DNA of 64,000 nt from Micromonospora inositola (GCF_900090285.1 NZ_LT607754.1:2232001-2296000); one strand, 5' to 3'. Shown: positions 50,343 to 59,710, counted from the first letter of the stretch. Notes: a model not told the origin generated them from the sequence alone. Numbers and translations are program-made.

Positions 50343-51794
50343 TCACTCCGCCGACGCGCGGGCGGCAGCCTGGAGCGCCGCGCGCACGTCGGTGACCTCG
50401 GTCACCCGCATGTTGTCCGGGGCCACCCCGCTGCTGCCGGGGCCGCAGCCGGGCGGCACCAGGGCCAGCCGGAACCCGAGCCGGGCCGCCTCGGCGAGCC
50501 GGCGGGGGACCGCGCCGACCCGGCGGACTTCGCCGGTGAGGCCGACCTCGCCGATCGCCACCAGGTGCGGGGCGATGGCGAGGTTGAGCCCGCCGGACGC
50601 CACCGCGAGCGCGACGGCCAGATCCGCCGCCGGCTCCACCACCCGGATGCCGCCGACCGTCGCGGCGAAGACCTCCCGGTCGTGCAGGGTCAGCCGCTCG
50701 GTACGCCGCTGGAGCACCGCCAGCACCATCGCCAGGCGGGCCCCGTCCAGCCCGGAGACCGTACGCCGGGGTGAGCCGGCCACGGTCGCGCCGATCAGTG
50801 CCTGCACCTCGGTCACCAGGGCCCGCCGCCCTTCCATCGCCACCGTGACGCAGGTGCCCGGCACCGGCTCGGAGTAGCGGGTGAGGAAGAGACCGGACGG
50901 GTCGGCCAGGCTGCTGATGCCGCCCTCGTGCATCTCGAAGCAGCCCACCTCGTCGGCGGCGCCGAACCGGTTCTTGACGCCCCGGACCATCCGCAGCGAG
51001 GAGTGCTTGTCGCCCTCGAAGTGCAGCACCACGTCGACCAGGTGCTCCAGCACCCGGGGACCGGCCACCTGGCCGTCCTTGGTGACGTGGCCGACCAGCA
51101 CGGTGGCGATGCCGCGCTCCTTGGCGACCGCGACCAGGGCGGCGGTGACGGCGCGGACCTGGGTCACCCCGCCCGGGACGCCCTCGGTGCCGGTGGTGGA
51201 GATGGTCTGCACCGAGTCGAGCACCAGCAGCCCGGGCTTGACCGCGTCGAGGTGGCCGAGCACGGCCGACAGGTCGCTCTCGGCGGCCAGGTAGAGCTGG
51301 TCGTGCAGGGTGCCCATCCGCTCGGCGCGCAGCCGCACCTGGCTGACCGACTCCTCGCCGCTGACCACCAGCGACGGGCTGCCCGCGCCGGCCGCCCACT
51401 GCTGGGCGACGTCGAGCAGCAGCGTCGACTTGCCCACCCCGGGCTCGCCGGCGAGCAGCACGACCGCGCCGGGGACGAGGCCGCCGCCGAGGACGCGGTC
51501 CAGCTCGCTGACCCCGGTCGGCCGGGCCCGGGCCGGGGCGGCGCTGATGGTGGCGATCGGCCGGGCCGGCTCGGCGGGCATCCGGGAGCTGACCACCCGG
51601 CCGGAGACCAGCGGGCCGCTGACCGTGCACTCGACCACCGAGCCCCACTCGCCGCACTCCGGGCAGCGCCCGACCCACTTCGGCGGCTGGTGGCCGCAGG
51701 CGTCGCACTCGTAGGCCGGTCGCGGCTCGCGGGCCGAGGCCCGGCTCCGGCCGGTGGTGGACGCGCGGGGGGAGGTCGAACGGGACGCGGTCAC
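50343..51794 (-). CDS. radA: DNA repair protein RadA
   Basis: RecA-like branch-migration protein (483 aa). C4 zinc finger (YECDACGHQPPKWVGRCPEC), Walker A GEPGVGKST, the RadA-specific KNRFG motif and a C-terminal Lon-protease-like domain are all visible. GTG 51794 has TAGCGT 6 nt upstream, so the transcript is probably leaderless. The disA gene follows after 142 bp, on its own promoter. Confidence 0.95.
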   Translation of the reverse strand: MTASRSTSPRASTTGRSRASAREPRPAYECDACGHQPPKWVGRCPECGEWGSVVECTVSGPLVSGRVVSSRMPAEPARPIATISAAPARARPTGVSELDRVLGGGLVPGAVVLLAGEPGVGKSTLLLDVAQQWAAGAGSPSLVVSGEESVSQVRLRAERMGTLHDQLYLAAESDLSAVLGHLDAVKPGLLVLDSVQTISTTGTEGVPGGVTQVRAVTAALVAVAKERGIATVLVGHVTKDGQVAGPRVLEHLVDVVLHFEGDKHSSLRMVRGVKNRFGAADEVGCFEMHEGGISSLADPSGLFLTRYSEPVPGTCVTVAMEGRRALVTEVQALIGATVAGSPRRTVSGLDGARLAMVLAVLQRRTERLTLHDREVFAATVGGIRVVEPAADLAVALAVASGGLNLAIAPHLVAIGEVGLTGEVRRVGAVPRRLAEAARLGFRLALVPPGCGPGSSGVAPDNMRVTEVTDVRAALQAAARASAE

Positions 51795-51800
51795 CCCAGG

Positions 51801-51806
51801 ACGCTA
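51801..51806 (-). promoter_or_regulatory. -10 box, leaderless radA
   Basis: TAGCGT on the minus strand, 6 nt before GTG 51794. Confidence 0.55.
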
Positions 51807-51900
51807 ACCGGCCGGTAGGACGAAAACCCAGCCGGAGACGAAAACACCGCCGGCGTGGTGGTCACCACACCGACGGTGCCGTCGACAGCTGCTGGCCGGG

Positions 51901-52656
51901 TCAGCCGCCGTGGCCGGCCTCGGTGCCGCCCTCCTCGCCGGTGCCACCCTCGCGGGTGATGATCGGCGCGACCGGCGCGGCCGGGGTCAGCGGGACGCCG
52001 ATCGGGGCCGCGGTCTTGATCGTCCGGCCGTTGCCGAAGTCGAAGACCAGGTTGACCTGCTGGCCGGCGAGCAGCTTCTCGTTCAGCCCGACGAGCTGGA
52101 GGCGCTGGCCACCGGCGGCGGTGAGCTGGGCGTAGCCGAGGGCCGGGATCTCCAGCCGGGCCGGCTGGCCGGCCGGGGCCGGCTCGCTCGCCGGGGCCGA
52201 CGGGCTGGCCGAGGCGGACCCGCTGGCCCCGACCGACTGGCTCGGCGAGGCGCTGGGGTCGGTCGCGGTCGGCGACGCGGAGGCGGGCTCGGTCGGCGAC
52301 CCGCTCGGGCGCGCCTGGGCGCCGGCCGTGGTCGAACCGACGAGCAGGATCTCGCGGGCGCTGTCCGTGGTGACGGTGACGGTGACCGGGGCCTGGCTGT
52401 CGTTGTAGATCACGACGTTCAGCGCGGCGTTGCCGCCCGCCTGGTACCCCTCGACGCCCGGGTACTGCACGTAGAGGCCGCGCACCTTGAACAGGTTGTC
52501 GGGAGTCTGGACGCTCACGCCCTGGACCGACGGGATCTTCTTGGCGGTCTCGGCCACCTGGCCGGCGCCACACCCGGACAGCAGCAGACTCGCCGCCGCC
52601 GCCGTGCCGGCCAGCAGCAGGGCCGCCCGTCCGGAACCCCTGATCGAGCGCGTCAC
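51901..52656 (-). CDS. lipoprotein with divergent PCuAC-like domain
   Basis: 251-aa lipoprotein (lipobox LLLSGC). Outside domain: NLFKVRGLYVQYPGVEGYQA and GLNEKLLAGQQVNLVFDFGN resemble the PCu(A)C/DUF461 copper-chaperone fold, split by a ~45-residue Ser/Ala/Pro-rich insert. The His and Met residues that bind copper in that family are absent; the mature protein has no Met and only one His, near its end. So a copper role is doubtful. GTG 52656 has GAGGAGGA upstream and is preferred over longer starts. Confidence 0.75.
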   Translation of the reverse strand: MTRSIRGSGRAALLLAGTAAAASLLLSGCGAGQVAETAKKIPSVQGVSVQTPDNLFKVRGLYVQYPGVEGYQAGGNAALNVVIYNDSQAPVTVTVTTDSAREILLVGSTTAGAQARPSGSPTEPASASPTATDPSASPSQSVGASGSASASPSAPASEPAPAGQPARLEIPALGYAQLTAAGGQRLQLVGLNEKLLAGQQVNLVFDFGNGRTIKTAAPIGVPLTPAAPVAPIITREGGTGEEGGTEAGHGG

Positions 52657-52795
52657 GTCGGTCCTCCTCGTCACGATCCCCACCCGGCCGTACCCCGGGC
52701 ACGGTGGCCATACCCGCGCAGACCGCGCTCCAGGGTAGTTGGGGCTGATCGAGGGCCGCACGCCGACCCGGTAATGCCACCTTCCCTGGGGAGTG

Positions 52796-53635
52796 TCAGA
52801 CCACCCGGCCGCTCGCCACCAGCAGGACCACGTCGATCAGCGCCACCAGCATCACCGCCCGGAAGGCGGCCACCGGCCGGCCACCGGCCCGGGCCGCGGC
52901 CCGTCCGCGGTACCCGCCGAGGGCCGGCACCAGCACGGCGGCGGCGACCGCCGACAGCCCGGCCCACGACGGCGGCCCGGGCGGCCCGAAGACCAGCGCG
53001 ACGGTCGCCGTGAGGAGGAGCCCGGCAGCGGCCGCCCGGCTGCCCGCCGGACCGAGCCGGTGCGGCAGGCCGCGCACCCCGGTCCGGGCGTCGTCGGCCA
53101 GGTCGGGCAGCACGTTGGCGAAGTGTGCCCCGGCGCCGAGGCAGGCCGCGGCGGCGACCAGCCAGACTGGCGGTGCCGGCGTGCCGGGCAGCGCCAGCAC
53201 CACGAAGGCCGGCAGCGACCCGAAGGAGACCGCGTACGGCAGCACCGAGACCGGGGTCGACTTCAGCGGCCAGTCGTAGAGCAGGGCGGAGAGCAGGCCG
53301 ACGGTGGCCCAGAGCGCCGCGACCGGGCTCGTGGTCAGCGCCAGCACCGGGGTGGCCAGGGCGGCCAGCACCGCGGCGAGGCCCGCGGTGCGCCGCCGGA
53401 GCGCGCCGGTGGCCACCGGCTTGTCGGTACGCCCCACCGTGGCGTCCCGGTCGGCGTCGAGCGCGTCGTTGCTCCAGCCGACGGCGAGCTGGCTGGCCAG
53501 CACGGTGAGCACCACGGCGGCGACGCCGGCCGGCCGGTGCCCGACCCCCCACGCCAGCAGCCCCGCCACCGTGGTCACCGCCGCGGCGGGCTCCGGGTGG
53601 CTTGCCCTGACCAGCCCTAGCACCGTTGACGACAT
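52796..53635 (-). CDS. UbiA-family prenyltransferase
   Basis: 279-aa integral membrane enzyme attaching an isoprenoid chain to an aromatic or quinone-type acceptor. The two Asp motifs are visible: NDALDADRD and DLADDARTG, with a hydrophobic multi-span profile (about eight to nine spans). It is divergent from the UbiG-like methyltransferase with 45 bp between starts and near a type III PKS. This combination matches the alkyl-O-dihydrogeranyl-methoxyhydroquinone locus of Actinoplanes; acceptor identity is inferred. Confidence 0.85.
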   Translation of the reverse strand: MSSTVLGLVRASHPEPAAAVTTVAGLLAWGVGHRPAGVAAVVLTVLASQLAVGWSNDALDADRDATVGRTDKPVATGALRRRTAGLAAVLAALATPVLALTTSPVAALWATVGLLSALLYDWPLKSTPVSVLPYAVSFGSLPAFVVLALPGTPAPPVWLVAAAACLGAGAHFANVLPDLADDARTGVRGLPHRLGPAGSRAAAAGLLLTATVALVFGPPGPPSWAGLSAVAAAVLVPALGGYRGRAAARAGGRPVAAFRAVMLVALIDVVLLVASGRVV

Positions 53636-53641
53636 GAGGGA

Positions 53642-53647
53642 AGTCTG
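53642..53647 (-). promoter_or_regulatory. variant -10 box, UbiA gene
   Basis: CAGACT on the minus strand, 6 nt before ATG 53635; C replaces the first T of TAnnnT. Confidence 0.35.
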
Positions 53648-53668
53648 GTCGTTACCGGGCAGTCGTGC

Positions 53669-53674
53669 CACGCT
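53669..53674 (+). promoter_or_regulatory. variant -10 box, methyltransferase gene
   Basis: CACGCT, 6 nt before ATG 53681; mirror arrangement of the divergent UbiA gene. Confidence 0.35.
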
Positions 53675-53680
53675 CGGTCC

Positions 53681-54454
53681 ATGCGAGACGCGGCCCCGGT
53701 GTCCACCCCACCCCGGGTGCTGCCGCCCAACGACTCCCGGCAGTACGACGACCTGGCCGGCGAGTGGTGGCGGCCGGACGGCGTGTTCGCGATGCTGCAC
53801 TGGCTGGCCCGGGCCCGGGCCGCACTCGTCCCACCGGCGTCCCGGCCGGGCGCGCTCCTGGTCGACCTGGGCTGCGGCGCCGGGCTGCTCGCGCCGCACC
53901 TGGCGGGCAAGGGCTACCGGCACGTCGGGCTGGACCTCACCCGGTCCGCCCTGGCGCAGGCCGCCGCGCACGGGGTGACGGTCGTCAACGCCGACGCCAC
54001 CGCCGTCCCGCTGGCCGACGGCTGCGCCGACGTGGTCTCCGCCGGCGAGCTGCTGGAGCACGTGCCGGACTGGCGGCGCGCGGTCGCCGAGGCGTGCCGG
54101 CTGCTGCGCCCGGGTGGCCTGCTGGTGCTGGACACCCTCAACGACACGGCGCTGGCCCGGCTCGTCGCGGTGGAGATCGGCGAGCGGCTGCCCACCGTGC
54201 CGCGCGGCATCCACGATCCACGGTTGTTCGTGGACGCCCGTGCGCTGGTCGCCGAGTGCGCGAAGCACGGTGTCGAGCTGCGGTTGCGCGGCATCCGCCC
54301 GGAGCTGCGGGGCACGCTGGGCTGGCTGCTCCGGCGGACGCGCGGCGGATCCGCCGGCCGTCCGGTGGGGACGGACGCGGGTCGCGAACCCCGGATCGTG
54401 CCGACCCGGTCCACTGCCGTGCTGTACCAGGGTCGTGGGCTCCGGGGCGGGTAG
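53681..54454 (+). CDS. UbiG-like SAM-dependent methyltransferase
   Basis: 257 aa. N-terminus DLAGEWWRPDGVFAMLHWL resembles UbiG O-methyltransferases; motif I LLVDLGCGAGLLAPHL and the post-motif segments GELLEHVPDWRRAV and LRPGGLLVLDTLN are clear. In a type III PKS locus it likely O-methylates a hydroquinone or resorcinol intermediate. ATG 53681; GTG 53699 is an alternative. Confidence 0.85.
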   Translation: MRDAAPVSTPPRVLPPNDSRQYDDLAGEWWRPDGVFAMLHWLARARAALVPPASRPGALLVDLGCGAGLLAPHLAGKGYRHVGLDLTRSALAQAAAHGVTVVNADATAVPLADGCADVVSAGELLEHVPDWRRAVAEACRLLRPGGLLVLDTLNDTALARLVAVEIGERLPTVPRGIHDPRLFVDARALVAECAKHGVELRLRGIRPELRGTLGWLLRRTRGGSAGRPVGTDAGREPRIVPTRSTAVLYQGRGLRGG

Positions 54455-54497
54455 CCGGGGCCGCCCTGGGTAAAGGGGACGCCGAGAAGGGGGCAGG

Positions 54498-55664
54498 ATG
54501 ACTGTGCACGCGCTGGAGGCGGCCCGCCGGTTGGCGCCGCGACTGGCCGCCCGCGCGGCGGAGCACGACCGGGCGGGCTCCTTCCCGGTCGACGACTTCG
54601 CCGACCTGCGGGAGGCCGGGCTCTTCGGGCTGATGGTGCCCCGGGAGCTGGGCGGGGCGGGGGCCACCTTCGCCGAGTACGTCGCCGTCGCCACCGAGCT
54701 GGCCCGGGGCAACGGCGCGACCGCGCTGGTGTTCAACATGCACGCCTCGGTCACCGGCGCGCTCGGCGCGGTCACCGAGGAACTGGCGGAGGCGCTGGGC
54801 GTACCGGAGGAGGCGCTGGTGGCCCGGGACCGGCTGCTCCGCGCGGCGGCCGAAGGCTCCTGGTACGCGGTGGCGATGAGCGAACGCGGCGCGGGCGCCA
54901 GGTTGTCCCAGCTCAGCACCGTCTATGAACAGGTCGACGGTGGCTGGCGCCTCAAGGGCGGCAAGACGTTCTGTTCCGGCGCCGGCCACGCGGACGGCTA
55001 CCTGGTGGCCGCCCGCAGCGTCGCCGACCAGTCGGTGGTCTCCCAGTTCCTGGTGCCGGCCGGCACCGGGTTGACCGTGGAGCCGACCTGGGACTCCCTC
55101 GGCATGCGCGCCACCTCCTCGCACGACCTGCACCTGGACGTCACCGTCCCGGCCGACCGGCTGCTCGGCGGGGTCGAGGGGCTGGCCCTGGTGGTCGCCC
55201 AGCTGATGCCGCACTGGCTGGTGGCCAGCTATGCCGCCGTCTACGTCGGGGTGGCCCGGGCGGCGATCGACGCCGCCGCCGAGCACCTGAACGCCCGCAA
55301 CCTCGCCGGCCTACCGGCGGTCCGGGCCCGGCTGGGTCGGGCCGACGCGGCGGTGGCGGCGGCCGGACTGGTGGTCGCCGAGGCGGCCCGCCGGGTCGAC
55401 GAGGCGCCCGGTGACCCGGAGACCAACCGCTGGGTGTGGCGGGCCAAGCTGCTCGCCGGCACCACCGCCGCCGAGGTGGCGGCGTCCATGCTGGAGGCGG
55501 CCGGCACCTCGGCGACCCGCCGGGGACACCCCCTGGAACGGCTCTACCGGGACGCCCGGTGCGGCTCGCTGCACCCGGCGACGTCGGACGTCTGCGCGGA
55601 CTGGCTCGGCATCGCGGCGCTGGGCGGCGACCCGGACCGCGACGGCTCCACCCCGCGCTGGTGA
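54498..55664 (+). CDS. acyl-CoA dehydrogenase-like flavoprotein
   Basis: 388 aa with the ACAD fold (FADLREAGLFGLMVPRELGG; AMSERGAGARLSQLST; KTFCSGAGHADGYLVAA; SLGMRATSSHDLHLDV). Within the PKS locus it may act on the ring as an oxidase/hydroxylase like AgqC-type enzymes, rather than in fatty acid degradation; this is inference. A GGGGGCAGG site precedes the ATG. Confidence 0.85.
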   Translation: MTVHALEAARRLAPRLAARAAEHDRAGSFPVDDFADLREAGLFGLMVPRELGGAGATFAEYVAVATELARGNGATALVFNMHASVTGALGAVTEELAEALGVPEEALVARDRLLRAAAEGSWYAVAMSERGAGARLSQLSTVYEQVDGGWRLKGGKTFCSGAGHADGYLVAARSVADQSVVSQFLVPAGTGLTVEPTWDSLGMRATSSHDLHLDVTVPADRLLGGVEGLALVVAQLMPHWLVASYAAVYVGVARAAIDAAAEHLNARNLAGLPAVRARLGRADAAVAAAGLVVAEAARRVDEAPGDPETNRWVWRAKLLAGTTAAEVAASMLEAAGTSATRRGHPLERLYRDARCGSLHPATSDVCADWLGIAALGGDPDRDGSTPRW

Positions 55665-55670
55665 GGGGTC

Positions 55671-55692
55671 TGCGAGCCCCGTGATCGCGGAC
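55671..55692 (+). repeat. partial copy of short interspersed repeat
   Basis: TGCGAGCCCCG followed by TGATCGCGGA resembles the second half of copy B at 38181-38201. Confidence 0.35.
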
Positions 55693-55752
55693 GTACCGCG
55701 ATCGTTGGTGAGGGTTGAGGGTTCACGAGCACCACGACGAAGGGTGGGGGTC

Positions 55753-56856
55753 ATGGCCGTGCCGGTGATCGCGGGTCTGGGTACGGCGCAGCCGCCGCCC
55801 GCCGCGCAGGACGAGCTCTGGGAGGGCTTCTTCGCGAAGCACTTCTCCGGCACCACACGGGCGCTGGCCGAGCGGATCTTCGCCAACTCGGGGGTGTCCC
55901 GCCGGCAGGCGGCGGTCAACCCGTTGCTGGAGGACGTCTCGGACTGGCCGACCGAGCGCCGGATGCGGCGCTACCAGGTGGAGGCCCTGCCGCTGGGCAA
56001 GGAGGCGGTGGGCCGGGCGCTCACCTCGGCCGGCCTGGACGCCGGGGACGTCGGCCTCTTCGTGGTCTGCTCCTGCACCGGGTACGCGACGCCGGGGCTG
56101 GACATCCTGCTCGCCCGGGACCTGGGCATGGCCCCGGACACCCAGCGGATGTTCGTCGGGCACATGGGCTGCTACGCGGCCCTGCCGGGGCTCGGCGCGG
56201 CCGGCGACTTCGTCACCGCCCGGGGGCGGCCGGCGCTGCTGCTCTGCGCCGAGCTGACCAGCCTGCACATCCAGCCCGCCGGCGCGCGGGTGGACACCCA
56301 GCAGATCGTCTCGCACGCCCTCTTCTCGGACGCCGCGGTCGCCGCGGTGGTGGTCCCCGGCGACCGGGGGTACGCGCTGCGCGAGGTCGCCTCGGTCACC
56401 GACACCTCGACCGCCGATCACATGACCTGGGACGTGACGGACACCGGCTTCCGGATGGGGTTGTCGCCGAAGGTCCCGCAGGTGCTCTCGCACCACGTCC
56501 GGGGCCTGGTCGACGGCCTGCTCGCCCGGCACGGCCGGACGTTGTCCGAGGTGGACGGCTGGGCGGTGCACCCGGGTGGCCCCCGCATCCTCAACGTGGT
56601 GGAACGGGAGCTGGCGCTGCCGCCGGAGGCGCTGGCCGCCTCCCGGGCCACCCTGGACGAGCACGGCAACTGCTCCTCGCCGACGGTGCTGCTGATCCTG
56701 GACCGGTTGCTGCGGGCACCGGCGCCGCCGGAGCGGATCGTGATGCTCGCCTTCGGCCCCGGCCTGACCCTGTACGCCGCCCTGCTGGAACGAGGCGTCC
56801 CCGGTCTGCGGCCGGCAGTCAGCTGGTGGCCGGCTGCGCCGGCAGCGGGAGGCTGA
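55753..56856 (+). CDS. type III polyketide synthase
   Basis: 367-aa chalcone-synthase-like enzyme that extends a fatty acyl starter with malonyl-CoA to alkylresorcinol/alkylpyrone-type products. The catalytic triad is complete: Cys140 in HMGCYAALPGLG, His273 in VHPGGPRI, Asn306 in EHGNCSSP. The family C-terminal MLAFGPGLTLYAALLER is intact. ATG 55753 (MAVPVIAGLG) fits family starts; a GTG at 55744 is possible. It sits 88 bp after the flavoprotein gene on the same strand. Confidence 0.93.
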   Translation: MAVPVIAGLGTAQPPPAAQDELWEGFFAKHFSGTTRALAERIFANSGVSRRQAAVNPLLEDVSDWPTERRMRRYQVEALPLGKEAVGRALTSAGLDAGDVGLFVVCSCTGYATPGLDILLARDLGMAPDTQRMFVGHMGCYAALPGLGAAGDFVTARGRPALLLCAELTSLHIQPAGARVDTQQIVSHALFSDAAVAAVVVPGDRGYALREVASVTDTSTADHMTWDVTDTGFRMGLSPKVPQVLSHHVRGLVDGLLARHGRTLSEVDGWAVHPGGPRILNVVERELALPPEALAASRATLDEHGNCSSPTVLLILDRLLRAPAPPERIVMLAFGPGLTLYAALLERGVPGLRPAVSWWPAAPAAGG

Positions 56857-56903
56857 TGGTTTCCTTCTCCGGTTTCGACCACGGCCCTGTTTTGAGCCGC
56901 CGG

Positions 56904-57635
56904 TCAGCCGGCGAGGCGGGCCAGGTCGGCGCGGTATTCCTCGATGCTGTTCAGCACCGGCAACACGCGGACCACCGCGCCGTCCCGGTCCACCAGCAGC
57001 ACGGTCGCCGCGCCGGGACGCGCGGGCTGGTGAAGATAGGCGCGCAGGCCGCCGGCCGGATCGGCCAGGGCGCGTACCGGCGCTCCCGCCGCCGAGGGGG
57101 CGGGGCGCACGCTCCGACCGCCGGCCACGGTGACCAGGCTGACGCCGGGCGGCACGGCGCCGGCCGCGGCCGCCACCTGGTCGGCGCAGGTGCAGGCGTC
57201 GACGAGCAGGATCACCGCCGGCAGCAGGGCGCGCAGCGGCACCGGGGAGTCCTCGGCGTCGACCAGGTCCAGCGCGGGGAGCGGGCCGACCTTGGCCGGG
57301 GTCGCCGCCGGGTACGGGATCACCGTCGGGCTCGCGCCGGAGCGGGACGACCGGGGCCAGGTGACTGCGGCCAGCCCGCCGAGGGTGGTCAGCACGGCGA
57401 CCAGCAGGATCAGCACCGGCAGGCCGAGCGGAGGCCGGCCGTCGGCGCGGGGGGTCAGACCGAGCCGGCGGCGCCAGGTGGCCCGTCGCCGGGACCGGCG
57501 CAGCTCGCGGCGGAGCTGGCGGGCCTCCTCGGCGAGCGCGGAGGCGTCGTCCGGTACGACCACCCGACCCCACTCGGGGGGCAGGTCGGGCAGCCCGTCC
57601 GGTGGCCCGTGGTCTTCTGCGTCAGGGATGCCCAT
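56904..57635 (-). CDS. membrane-anchored thioredoxin-like protein
   Basis: 243 aa: a cytoplasmic N-terminus with an Arg-rich helix (ALAEEARQLRRELRRSRRRA), one span (LGLPVLILLVAVLTTLGGLA), and an outside domain. The domain (LPALDLVDAEDSPVPLRALL, VILLVDACTCADQVAAAAGA, TVLLVDRDGAVVRVLP) looks thioredoxin/AhpC-like, but the redox motif is CTC, not CxxC. Function unclear. Convergent with the PKS gene, 47 bp apart. Confidence 0.7.
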   Translation of the reverse strand: MGIPDAEDHGPPDGLPDLPPEWGRVVVPDDASALAEEARQLRRELRRSRRRATWRRRLGLTPRADGRPPLGLPVLILLVAVLTTLGGLAAVTWPRSSRSGASPTVIPYPAATPAKVGPLPALDLVDAEDSPVPLRALLPAVILLVDACTCADQVAAAAGAVPPGVSLVTVAGGRSVRPAPSAAGAPVRALADPAGGLRAYLHQPARPGAATVLLVDRDGAVVRVLPVLNSIEEYRADLARLAG

Positions 57636-57965
57636 CGGACCCCCCAGGAACCGTCGCGGTGAGCGGACGTCGCGTCAACCTCCAGCGTCCCGCACCGACC
57701 GGCGTACCGCTACACCTGGGCGTAGCTCGGATCGGCGGGATACCATGGGAGGAGCGCATCGCCCTAGATATCGACGCTCCGCTTCCCCCGTACCGGGTTG
57801 TCATCCGTTGGTCACGGAGCGTGTTGAAACCGTCGGTTTGACCGCCTGTCAAGCTGAAGAAATACCTCTCACAGGGCCCCTGAGCTGCGCCAACGGTCAG
57901 GACAGCGGTGAGACATCGGTGCCTGACCGTGTTACCCTAGACACAGCGAAAGGGGTTTCGAACCT
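57636..57965 (+). promoter_or_regulatory. carD upstream region
   Basis: 330 bp without a convincing gene (small open frames look like shadows). TACCCT at 57933-57938 is the most plausible -10, giving a leader of about 20 nt with AAAGGGG roughly 10 nt before the ATG; a TTGACC at 57838-57843 may belong to a second promoter. Confidence 0.45.
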
Positions 57966-58451
57966 ATGGTTTTCAGTGTCGGCGAGACCGTTGTTTACCC
58001 CCACCACGGGGCCGCACTCATCGAGGCAATCGAGACTCGGGTCATCAAGGGCGAGCCTAAGCAGTACCTCGTCCTGAGGGTCGCGCAGGGTGACCTGACG
58101 GTCCGGGTGCCCGCCGAGAACGCCGAGATCGTGGGTGTGCGCGAGGTGGTCGGCGAAGAGGGCCTGGGCAAGGTCTTCGACGTGCTCCGTGCACCGCACA
58201 CCGAGGAGCCGACCAACTGGTCGCGGCGTTACAAGGCGAATCTGGAGAAGCTGGCCTCCGGTAACCCGCTGAAGGTCGCCGAGGTCGTCCGCGACCTGTG
58301 GCGCCGGGAGCGGGAGCGGGGCCTGTCCGCGGGCGAGAAGCGCATGCTCGCCAAGGCCCGCGACATTCTGGTCGGCGAGGTCGCGCTGGCGGAGAAGAGC
58401 ACCAAGGACGAGGCGGAGTCGTTGCTCGACAAGGTGCTGGGCGAGGCCTAG
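57966..58451 (+). CDS. carD: CarD-family transcriptional regulator
   Basis: Essential RNA polymerase-binding protein (161 aa) stabilising open complexes at rRNA and other promoters. N-terminal RID domain ([20 protein letters not shown]) and C-terminal DNA-binding helices ([35 protein letters not shown]) are intact. Immediately upstream of ispD and ispF, as in mycobacteria. Confidence 0.96.
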   Translation: MVFSVGETVVYPHHGAALIEAIETRVIKGEPKQYLVLRVAQGDLTVRVPAENAEIVGVREVVGEEGLGKVFDVLRAPHTEEPTNWSRRYKANLEKLASGNPLKVAEVVRDLWRRERERGLSAGEKRMLAKARDILVGEVALAEKSTKDEAESLLDKVLGEA

Positions 58452-58505
58452 TCCCCACAGCATCGTCGTACCCACCCCGTAGCAAAGAAATCCGAGGACC
58501 GCGAC

Positions 58506-59201
58506 GTGACCGCGCAGCTCAATCCGCGCGGTGACGTCGCGGTCCTCGTTCCTGCGGCGGGTGCCGGCGTACGCCTCGGCCCGGGCGCGCCCAAGGCCCT
58601 CCGGCCGCTCGCCGGCGAGCCGCTGCTGGTGCACGCGGTACGCCGGATCGCCGCCGCCCCGTCCGTACACACCATCGTGGTGGCCGCCCCGGCGGCCGAC
58701 GTCGAGTCGGTCCGGGCGATGCTCGCCCCGGTGGCACCGGTGACCGTGGTGCCTGGTGGCGCGGAGCGGCAGGCCTCGGTGGCCGCCGCGCTGGCCGCCG
58801 TCCCGGCCGGCCCGGAGATCGTCCTGGTGCACGACGCCGCCCGCGCGCTCACCCCGCCCGAGCTGGTCGAGTCGGTGGCCGAGGCGGTCCGCTCCGGCCA
58901 CGACGCGGTGATCCCGGTCCTTCCGGTGGTCGACACGATCAAGCAGGTCGGCGCCGGCGAGCGGGTCCTCGGCACGGTCGACCGGTCCGCGCTGCGGGCC
59001 GTGCAGACGCCACAGGGCTTTCGCCGCTCCGTGCTGACCGCCGCGCACGCCGCCGCGGGTGACCCGCTGACCGACGACGCCGGCCTGGTCGAGAAGCAGG
59101 GCGTCGCGGTGACCTGCGTGCCCGGCTCCGAGCACGCCCTCAAGATCACCCGACCGTTCGACCTGGCCCTCGCCGAGCACCTGCTGGCGGCCGGGGCCTG
59201 A
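58506..59201 (+). CDS. ispD: 2-C-methyl-D-erythritol 4-phosphate cytidylyltransferase
   Basis: MEP-pathway enzyme making CDP-methylerythritol (231 aa). Motifs: [20 protein letters not shown] (nucleotide-binding), [15 protein letters not shown], and [11 protein letters not shown]. Start GTG 58506, GAGGACC upstream. It shares the isoprenoid pathway with ispF. Confidence 0.94.
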   Translation: MTAQLNPRGDVAVLVPAAGAGVRLGPGAPKALRPLAGEPLLVHAVRRIAAAPSVHTIVVAAPAADVESVRAMLAPVAPVTVVPGGAERQASVAAALAAVPAGPEIVLVHDAARALTPPELVESVAEAVRSGHDAVIPVLPVVDTIKQVGAGERVLGTVDRSALRAVQTPQGFRRSVLTAAHAAAGDPLTDDAGLVEKQGVAVTCVPGSEHALKITRPFDLALAEHLLAAGA

Positions 59202-59205
59202 CGCG

Positions 59206-59211
59206 TACCCT
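59206..59211 (+). promoter_or_regulatory. -10 box, leaderless ispF
   Basis: TACCCT, 6 nt before ATG 59218; suggests ispF also has its own transcript. Confidence 0.5.
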
Positions 59212-59217
59212 CGGCTC

Positions 59218-59700
59218 ATGATCGTTCCTCGGGTGGCCATCGGCACGGACGTGCACGCCTTCGAAGCCGGCCGGCCCTGCTGGATCGCCGGCCTGCACTG
59301 GCCGGGCCAGGACGGCCTGGCCGGCCACTCCGACGCCGACGTGGCCGCGCACGCCGCCTGCAACGCGCTGCTCTCCGCTGCCGGTCTCGGCGACCTGGGC
59401 GCGAATTTCGGCGTCGATCAGCCCGAGTGGGCCGGCGCGCCCGGGGTGGCGCTGCTCACCGAGAGCGCCCGGCGGGTCCGCGCGGCCGGCTTTCGGATCG
59501 GCAACGTCTCGGTCCAGGTGGTCGGCAACCGGCCGAAGATCGGTCCGCGCCGCGAGGAGGCGCAGCGGGTGCTCTCCGAGGCCGTCGGCGCCCCGGTCAC
59601 CGTCTCCGCCGCCACCACCGACGGGCTCGGCTTCACCGGCCGCGGCGAGGGGCTCACCGGCATCGCGGTGGCCCTGGTGTACGAAGCGCCGACGGCCTGA
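59218..59700 (+). CDS. ispF: 2-C-methyl-D-erythritol 2,4-cyclodiphosphate synthase
   Basis: MEP-pathway cyclase (160 aa). Metal ligands are in [12 protein letters not shown] (Asp-x-His) and [22 protein letters not shown] and [20 protein letters not shown] complete the family pattern. The DIGxxF loop reads DLGANF. It lies 16 nt after ispD. Confidence 0.94.
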   Translation: MIVPRVAIGTDVHAFEAGRPCWIAGLHWPGQDGLAGHSDADVAAHAACNALLSAAGLGDLGANFGVDQPEWAGAPGVALLTESARRVRAAGFRIGNVSVQVVGNRPKIGPRREEAQRVLSEAVGAPVTVSAATTDGLGFTGRGEGLTGIAVALVYEAPTA

Positions 59701-59710
59701 CGCGGGGACC

